Of a stretch of DNA of 64,000 nt, positions 55,601 to 64,000 are shown one piece after another. Under the pieces are notes generated by a model that worked only from the letters and a program-made list of their open reading frames with translations, made no database searches and was not told where the DNA came from. The translations under genes and the position numbers were made by a program. Source of the stretch: Trichoplax adhaerens (lineage: Eukaryota; Placozoa; Uniplacotomia; Trichoplacea; Trichoplacidae); contig NW_002060943.1 in assembly GCF_000150275.1 (NCBI RefSeq), positions 4,298,008 through 4,362,007 of the forward strand, given 5' to 3'. Each line of letters opens with the position of its first letter. Within the stretch, counting starts at the first letter, position 1.

Positions 55601-57704
55601 GTTATGATAAATCCGGCGGAAACGAACAGATTGCTTTAAAGTTATCAGTCTAAACGAAAATATACAACTACCTCGTTTCCTTCCATCCTTCCTGAATTGG
55701 CGGAATATATCAGACTTCTAGGATAATATCGATAACCATTATCAACTTTTCAATAGTACTGCCCGCCAAGTCGGACAGGTAACCCTTCCTTGGCATGAAA
55801 ATTCATCACTAACTTGATAGCTGGTTTTGATGAATTAACATAACATTAAGAAATGGAATAATTTGATTTACTGCTGCAAGCAGTATTATCGCAACCGGCT
55901 GGATGCATCTTTATTTATGACAAAAGATTTCGTATAACCAATATGCATTTATTTATTAGCAAGTTGCGGTAGCCAATGTCACGTTTTACTTCTTTATTAA
56001 CTGTATCATCGCTGATCAATCTGCATCCGTTATATTTCATTTATAGACTTATAATCTAGTTATGTTTTGCTGATTTGGAAAAATATTTTGATAAAATTAT
56101 TACGATAAACATACGTGACTACATTTTTGGCATGATAGACATCTATTCTTTTTTCTATGTTATATTTTAGGTTAAAAATGAAGTAATAATAAGCAATCGT
56201 TCAGTTATGTAATTAATACTTGTTTATGATGCGAAAACGGTCGATCCAATACTGAAGAATACTCTACTGCTACATTGAGTATTTATCGTATCAGTCCACT
56301 TCGGTGAACTGTTTCTTTAACAAAATTAATTTTATGTTTTAGTAAGAATTTAAATTGATTCTACTGTATGTATTTTTAGCACCAATATTGATCAGGTCAT
56401 ACTTTACAGAAAAGGCAAATTAGAATTGTGCAGTGTCCAATGCAGTTACTATTTAATTCCATTGATAATAATTATAGGTAGCAACTTCAATACCTTAAGA
56501 AAAAATTGTAACTAGTACTATAAGTAAAGATTGTAAAAAAAGTAGTTAAAATTGAATTATACCTTTAAATAATGAAAAAAGTAATTATGACATGGGAAAA
56601 AAAATGAAATAATGTGTAATTTAAAAAGCAACATTACAATATCTAGAAATAGACCTGTTTCTAGTTGTTCAATGTATTGATTGATGTTATATAATTCAAT
56701 TTTCTTATATATTTAAATATTAGGTTTTCTTTATTAAATGCAAGCTAAAGTTTTGATTTAATTAGTTGCGATCTAAATAAAAAGTTGATGGAAGGACCTA
56801 AATTTAGAAAACAATATTAAAATATGGAACAATAGTCTCCTTTAGAAGGCTAAAAATATATTCTCAATAGATGAATAAGAGACTAAAGTACCGCGGGCTG
56901 ATTATTAAGTTTGTTGTTTACAGATTATATTAAACGGGGTTATCAGTTCAAATTGTTATAAACAATCTAGTCGACTTTAGTTCCATTTCCTCTATTGATA
57001 ATGGATGTGTGCAGTTGTAATTCTGTGTGGGCAGGCTGTAAATTAATTGATCCTTTTGGTATCTTGAAAGAATAATAGAGACAAACAATGCTTCTAAAAA
57101 TGTCAAGTCGCGATTGCATGATCATGCAACTCATGGTTTATTGTCTTGGTAATACAATTCGGCTAAGCATCAAATAGTTAATCTACTTCAAGTCATTATG
57201 TAGCTTGGTAACGCTATCTTTAGGTCTAAATGTACTGAATTTTAATAGAGATTATAAAAATGGAGAGGAAGTAACGTCACAAAATTTATTTGTGCTTCAT
57301 GATGGATATTTCCTCGGTGTAGCTATATATAAGTGTGCTCATCTAATGCATTTCAACGTCAACTCAATCAGTCTCCAAGTTGTAGATGATCGAACGCTCA
57401 TGAAGATTACCTTCATTTGATTTCATATTGGATCACGTTTATATTAAAGCATATCGTTACATCGTTGGACGTAAACTACTCCTGTATTCCTTGGTTATAT
57501 ACTTGAGTGCTGTAGTATGATTGACTATTCTTGGCTGACATTATACTGACTTTAGGATAGTGTTACCTCGTTAGTCTATACAAACAATCCAATTAATAAC
57601 TATAAGGCTTGGTGGTGGTCGTATCTGATAACTACTGCTCTTCAATTCTCACTCGTTCCTAGTTTCCTTTTAGAACCTCTCTACCGTCTACGAGATAGAT
57701 CAAT
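49662..57704. other. Non-coding region between homeobox genes B and C
   Basis: About 8 kb without a recognisable exon. It contains a TTTTGG/TTTGG simple repeat (54895-54920) and GC-richer patches such as 55760-55800. An open frame at 57205-57420 just before gene C lacks an ATG at its start and any motif; it may belong to the upstream regulatory or untranslated region of gene C. Confidence 0.5.
54895..54920. repeat. (TTTGG)n simple repeat
   Basis: Four to five copies of TTTTGG/TTTGG in tandem. The G pairs on the + strand are too few for a stable quadruplex. An ordinary microsatellite. Confidence 0.85.
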
Positions 57705-59031
57705 ATGGCAGTTGGCCATCCAACTCACAGTTCATCATTTTTTATTGATAACATCATTGGCAATCCAAATCAAAGCCAACCATGGTCTGCCTTAACCAAG
57801 ATGGATAAGAAACATTGTCAATCTCAGCAAATATTATCAGCTTCTTCGTCAACTTCACAAAATTTATTGCAAGCTACGTTGCAAGATGCTCCTCCAGCTA
57901 CGTTGAGACGCTCATGCAAACTACAAGTTGAGGATTCTAGTAAGCCAGTAGCCAATCGATCTGATATCAACATAGATTCTAGATTGCGTCATCTACAGCA
58001 ACACGGTATGCCTTTGATTATTAACCACTTGATCGACTTGCATATTATTGCTAGTGGAGACTTAATATATGGTTATTATATATTATACAATTACCGGATC
58101 AAATCTACTATATTGCTGTAATCAGTTGGATACCTATTGATAGTGTCACTTTGTGTCATCATCATTACAAGTTAGCATCAATATAGTACTATCACGTTAT
58201 TCCTTACGAGTAGTATTTCATAAATAATCAAGACTAACATTATGGAAATTACAAGTTAAAATATTCAAATCAATTCAAGTATTCTACCTGTATTGTTTAT
58301 CATATATTTCTTTTTATTTATTTGTGATCATTTCTCGACCATCTGGAGCAATAGCGTTAGACTCCTAATTGATATAGTTTTACTACTGTAGTTATTATTA
58401 AGGCATAAAATATTTTTATTCCTCGTAAAATTAAATTGATCGAGTACCATATTACAGTAGTTATGAAAAGCCAACATAAAAGGAGCAACTGATAGAGTAA
58501 TTTCATTTTTCGTTGTTTGTTATTATTTTTATTATAGAGAAGCAAGAGGAAGATGAAAATCGAGTATTGTCTCATAAGAAGAAAAACAATCAAAGCGATA
58601 CCATGAAAAAAGACCACTTTCCTATTGGTAACGATGATCTTGAAGAATCTTCTACTGAACTTCTCAGTTCATCGATCAAAGATGAACAAGATGAAGATGA
58701 ATCTTCATCACGACAACATCATCGACGACGAATTCTATTCTCATCACAACAAGTAGAAGTATTGCAAAATCGATTCCAAATTAACATTTATTTGTCGCCC
58801 ATTGAACGTGAACAATTAGCAAGAAAGCTTCATTTATCACCTAAGCAAGTTAAAGTGTGGTTTCAAAATCAACGCTATAAGAAAAGAAAAAAGTTTAAAC
58901 AGTCCATGCAAGATTCCTATATTAGCATCGTGAACACCATCGTTACTTCGAATCCGTTTTATGCTAATCCTCACTATCGTGCTCATCCATTGACACGATA
59001 CCAGCCAATTTGTACTACTAGTTATAAGTAA
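57705..59031 (+). CDS. Divergent NK2-like homeobox transcription factor (gene C)
   Basis: DNA-binding nuclear regulator. Exons 57705-58005 and 58538-59031 (TAA), 264 residues. The start MAVGHPTHSSSFFIDNIIG carries a TN/eh1-type motif (F12, I14, I17, I18). Exon 1 is otherwise rich in Ser and Gln. The acidic stretch DEQDEDE (149-155) precedes a homeodomain at residues about 161-220, with RRRILFSSQQ, YLSPIEREQLA, LSPKQVKVWFQ and NQRYKKRK. Tyr54 is present as in NK2 proteins, but position 52 is Gln instead of the usual His and helix 1 is less conserved (VEVLQNRFQINI). The single intron is phase 1, matching intron 1 of genes A and B; the homeobox itself is unbroken. No NK2-specific domain follows. 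It is best described as a derived NK2-class member; a closely related NK family is the alternative. Confidence 0.88.
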
Positions 59032-62000
59032 ATTCTCATCAATTTTCCCATTATGCATGCGTAATACCGTATGATCATTGCTTTTTTTTTCAATTTATTC
59101 GTTTTATTTGTAGCCAAAGCCGTAGTATAATAAGTTGATTAAGTACCGTTCTTATTGTTATTATTAAAGATGATTTGAAAATGTTACTTTGTGCTGTAGT
59201 CCTAATAGTATCAGCCGCTATTTAATGATGATTATCTGCCTGTTTACTACGAGCGTCTTGATATACCTTTTAAGAGTTATAAGACTGCTGCTACATAGTA
59301 ATTGTCTTCATTATTTGAATAATAGCATTGTTAATGAAGGTGCTGCTAAAGTGATAATATTAATTAACCTTCGTGTTCAGCTTTATTCCCCATCGCTATT
59401 ATATTATAATAGAAAACCCATTTCCATCATTGTAACTATAACGTTTAATGCTATACAGAATTTATCAAACTATTCTAATTTCCCTCAAATTAAATGGATA
59501 TTAACTTGCTGGTAATGACTATACCAAATATTAGTATACCATGCTCTTTAATCAATTAATTATAAAGCATTGGATGATACAGTTACCGATCATATAGGAA
59601 CTATCCGCCGCGAATATCTTTACACTTTTAAATAGCATTAAAAACATCGACTTTTGGACTTTCTAATACATTCCAGTAGCTCTTCAAGATTTTTCTCTTC
59701 ATTTATTTCATTTTTTAAAATCTTGTCGATGCTTCAAATCATCAATGGGTATCTAATAGAATAGTTACTTTTAAATTTGCCATCGTTTTCGTTCATTATT
59801 GTCTGGATATCTTCATATTTTTTCTTCTATGAATAAGTAAAGATATTGGTACAAGGGAGATTTGAACAAGTTCATTTTCTGGCATTTTAATGGATCCTTT
59901 CTTGATTGGAGCGATGTGGCTGCAATATTCTCCAAGTAAATGAATTACAAAGATAATGTTATTATTTCGCTCTATGGATTATTACAACAAATTTCTCACA
60001 TTGGCAATAGATTTACATCGTCCGATTATGGTAACTTTCGCCATTATTTGAAATTATTTTTTACTAGTCATTGGGTATATTTTGTCTGCTGTTATGGTAT
60101 CCTTCTAAATGACGTTAAGGCTTATTATATTGAATTTAACTCATTTCAAAAAGCAGCACTAAACATTTCTATAGGTATTTTCTGATCTTCATTATTTCAT
60201 GTTATCATTCTCTTATGCAATCTATATGAATACCAACGTATACCATTGATGCAGCTGCTTCCTCCACAATTCTAGTCCATTATTTTTTTTTTATCCTAAT
60301 TCTCTATAATTTATTGTCCAGCAATAGCCGCATGATTATCAATTAAGACGAGTCAGCAATTCATTCTATTCTTGTTAATTAATGCACCTAAACTCTATAC
60401 TACTAATATGACATGATAAATTACAAAAAATACCTATTTTAATCTTCCATAACATTATTTTTTCGGTACAATCTTACTTAATTCTTGTCAGATGATGAAA
60501 ATGATAATTAAAAATAGCACCATCATTATTATAGCAAAGTTATTTTATTCTTGCATACTTCATGCTACATGATCTTTTAGATAAAGCAGGTTACTCTTAT
60601 GCTATAACCATGCAACTAAGTCTATTTTATTTTCTCTTGGTATTATTATATTTTCTCATTCTTGTCATAATACATATATGAAAATAATTGTAGAACTTTA
60701 AAAGTAGTGCTTCAATCAATGAAACTTATAATTCTAAGCTGTATTAACTTTCACTATTATTACTTGTTGCTTAAATATTGCTTAGTAATGTGATTATACA
60801 ATCATGGATAGGTATGTCGAGATCTTTCATTTCAGTGAATCATTTATGAATTGTTGTCGATTCGAAAAGGATGAGCTAAGAATAGATGACAGTTGATCTT
60901 AACTTACTATAAGTGTATGGTTTTATTATTACCAATACTATCATTATTAACTTTACCGTCCAACTTTAATGATAATTTGAAGTATAACTAAATTTCTTAA
61001 TTACAATTCTATTTATGGAAATTAATCCTAGGTCAGATGATTAATCTTTATGGGCTAGCTACAATACAGTATATCAATTAACTTAAATAGATCAATCGAT
61101 TAATATATATTTCTATTGAGATAAACAACTTAACCTTTTATATTAGGTTACAAGTTAAACTATATTGCGTTAGCCCATCCAGTTAGGGTGATTATTACTC
61201 TATTTCATTAATGTAGAGAGTAAGGGCTGTATTTTAAAAAATTTAATTTATAAATTAATGCAATTATTTTTTTCTTACTCTGACATTACATTTTATTTGC
61301 CCTTGAAATTGCCTTTTCACAACTTATCATGTCAAAAAAATCAATTATATTCATATCTAGATGAGAGTCACTATATCAAAAGAGATAGCACTGTAGTTAA
61401 AAATGATTGATGTTTTGTCTTAGGAAATTTTAAGAAGGAAATTAAAATAACTTTATCAAATTATCCTAATAAAATGTTGATTGAAGCGCCTCTCAAAATA
61501 TTTGCGTGTGTTTGCTTTCTTGACAGAGTGATTTGAATTAGAATTTTGCATTTTAAGTATTACCAAAGGAAGTTTAAGAGGTTTCAAGGTCGTAATTACT
61601 TCAATTTATGCCTTTAATATATATCACAGAGCTGCAGAACTTGCCTTCACCTTGCGGTTACATCAATAAATTAATTATAACATTGTTATTTTTCCTATTG
61701 ATGAAATGAAAAATAACAATGTCACTTATCAAAGCTTGATGCAGTTATTGAAAAGTCAAGATGTTACCGTAGTTGTAGTGATTTGGGCTGCTATCTCCAA
61801 ATTAATATTTAAATTACCATGTATCAGAAGTTAAAATATATTATTGCAAGGAAAAGATCTAAATTGAGCTTTTATGCTTAAAGATTGCGACATTTAAGAT
61901 TCTCGACTTATGCCAGCTTGCAGTTTTTTCTTTACTATGATTATATTATTACTCTTGCTTGATATATCGTAAACCTAAATTAGTATAATCAACAAATATT

Positions 62001-64000
62001 ATCGTATGGCATTTTATGACACCTTGTATCCTGTGGAATCTTGGAATATACTAGTATACTGTAGGTTACAATTATCAACATTCTCTATAAGGAATGGAGA
62101 AAAATGAACAATCACTATAAAAAAAGAATCCAGAAAATAGATCATCAGACAATACTGTAATTTCTTGCTATAGTGATTGTTTTGCATATAGGTATTCAAT
62201 TACATACTGTGTAGTAATTGGATTATGCCATTATGTTCTGAAATGTTGCTTTATTTTATTAATTAGACCATTTAAAACCATCGTCACCGCACATATTAGA
62301 TGAGATTCATTACAATTTGGGTCAAAATTTTTATCATGCTAGAGAAGAAAGGATAAGCAATGAAAATTAAAAGTCTTATATACGCATGTAAACGCATTCA
62401 CGGTATATCAGCACAAATACAAAAAATTAAACTTTCATAAGTAAATTTTTAAGGTTAATTCTGAATTCAGATAGAAAGTTGTTAGTGACGCATGTTAAGG
62501 CTTATTATATAATTATGAACCGGAAAATGCAAATTATAATGACGTATATCGAACACTCATTGTACGTAAATCGAGAAATGAATAATTTCTTATGACGTAA
62601 TACGAATTACTTAGGAGTAATAATGCATTAATTGTGGAAGATTGTACAATTCTTTCATGACGTCTAAGGAAATATTGCATAAAAGTATTGTGCAGAAGAT
62701 ATCGCTAATAAATGGAATAGTATTCAGCCGAAGAGTAGTATACCCTTTATATGTAGAGGAGCTATTAAGAATTAAAAAAAACAATTTATTATTTATGATA
62801 GAGGAAATAACGCACATTGTGGCATAATGTATTATAGATTTGATTGTATACGTGATAATAGCATGGGAATGATCATCACTGATTGTTTTCGATTCTGATA
62901 CTATTTCTTGCTAATCAGCTTCATTCCTGGTTTGATGTTTAGCTGTAAGCAATCAACAATTATGATTAACTTGTCATATATTTATTTTAGGTAATATTTC
63001 TCACTGATTAATTCTTATATCACGGCCCAAGCCGGTAATACGGCCTTAAATGCCACTAATATAATATCCTACAATATTGTGATCGAGAAAATTGATAAGT
63101 GCTTAACTGTCGCCAAAATGCATTTGTATTCTTGTGACAAATATATACCTGAAATATTTCTGGGTTTTCTTCTATCTCGAATTATTATCAAGACCAGCTT
63201 TCCGTGATAACTAGAAACTTATTCCTTAAGATTTGTGACATAACCAATATAGCCTCATCCTTATGCGTTGATGATAAATTTATGAACTCTTTCTATTATA
63301 AAAGTAACTCGCCTTTATACCTTCTATCTATATTTACGAGCAGCTACAGAGTATACATACATGAAAATTAATACTAATATACAATATTTCTATCGTATAT
63401 CTTTAGACCTAAATTTTTACTTCTTTTTAGAATACTTAAGAGCGCGTGTAGAACACGAGATCGGTCATTATCAGAACATGATCTGACCTTTGAGCTTTCT
63501 TATGAATTACTTATTTAACTAAGTTACTTGCCCTTACTGGAAAATGAATTGGTTTTGCTATCTATAACTCTAATGATGAGCTATCTGCTGTATAACGATC
63601 GATACAACGTATTTATACTTAATTGTGATCTTCAATAAAATGACATTAATATACTCCGGTGGATCGATTTTAGTGAGCAATAAGCAAACTTCATATCGGT
63701 TTGATGTTTTGGTGAAAAAAGTTGATATTATTGAACCCTAAGTGTTGATAAAGACTTTGCTCCCTTTGATTATTGACATAAATATATCAAAAGCATTACA
63801 AAAATTCTATACAGTATATGTCATTGATACATGAGGTGAAAGAGCAATGTTGTATTAGTGCTATCATCAAAGTTTATTAGAATTGAATACTTTATGGTTA
63901 ATTTTTTTATGTGATGGAATAGAAATTCTATATTCTTGCTATCATCATAGTCTTTTTGAATGGAACACTTAATGATCAATTTTTGTATCACGTATTGCTT
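59032..64000. other. Region downstream of homeobox gene C, no gene recognised
   Basis: T-rich on the + strand, so long open frames are expected by chance. The frames at 59189-59515 and 59940-60185 look moderately protein-like; the second continues upstream in the same frame to about 59841 apart from one TAA. I see no domain, no consistent splice sites and no agreement of frame over the whole stretch. The remainder to 64000 shows nothing I can name. Confidence 0.45.

Overview
The window is AT-rich eukaryotic DNA. All genes I could model are on the + strand and are split by GT-AG introns, mostly 150-1,200 bp. A class C GABA-B receptor, a conventional animal actin and three NK2-class homeobox genes place it in an animal. 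AT-rich DNA with short introns, GABA-B-like receptors and NK-class homeoboxes fits an early-branching metazoan, most likely a placozoan (Trichoplax/Hoilungia type). That assignment is inference; a cnidarian or sponge is not excluded.

Layout. 1-3.3 kb: no gene recognised; it should hold the missing 5' end of the receptor gene. 3.3-12.3 kb: a GABA-B receptor gene with 14 traced exons. 14.0-14.65 kb: the last exon or two of a small cysteine-rich protein with a three-finger (Ly6/uPAR or activin-receptor ectodomain) signature. 16.26-19.9 kb: a 10-exon ankyrin-repeat protein resembling the N-terminal part of ANKS1/caskin proteins. 23.5-25.7 kb: a two-exon actin gene with two perfect CArG boxes, a TATA box and poly(A) signals. 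26.05-26.36 kb: a dense palindromic GTAC/ACAGTAC/CTGTAC tract. 28.4-29.5, 42.3-49.7 and 57.7-59.0 kb: three NK2-class homeobox genes (called A, B and C here). The rest is non-coding as far as I can tell: 29.5-42.3 kb, the 6.5-kb intron of gene B, 49.7-57.7 kb and 59.0-64 kb.

The three homeobox genes form a tandem NK2 cluster. Each begins with an SSF-x-[VI]-x-x-[IL]-[IL] TN/eh1-type repressor motif, and each has a phase-1 intron before the homeobox. A and B share a second intron inside the homeobox, between homeodomain residues 50 and 51, which C lacks. Only B keeps a recognisable NK2-specific domain. I infer serial duplication with A and B closest. The receptor has a GABBR2-like membrane domain but carries, in its Venus-flytrap domain, some residues that line the GABA pocket of GABBR1. 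I saw no CRISPR, rRNA, convincing tRNA or complete transposon, and no evidence of a wholly new multi-gene system. The best leads are the NK2 cluster, the hybrid GABA-B pocket, the twin CArG boxes, the three-finger exon and the over-represented TACTGTA/TACAGTA heptamer.
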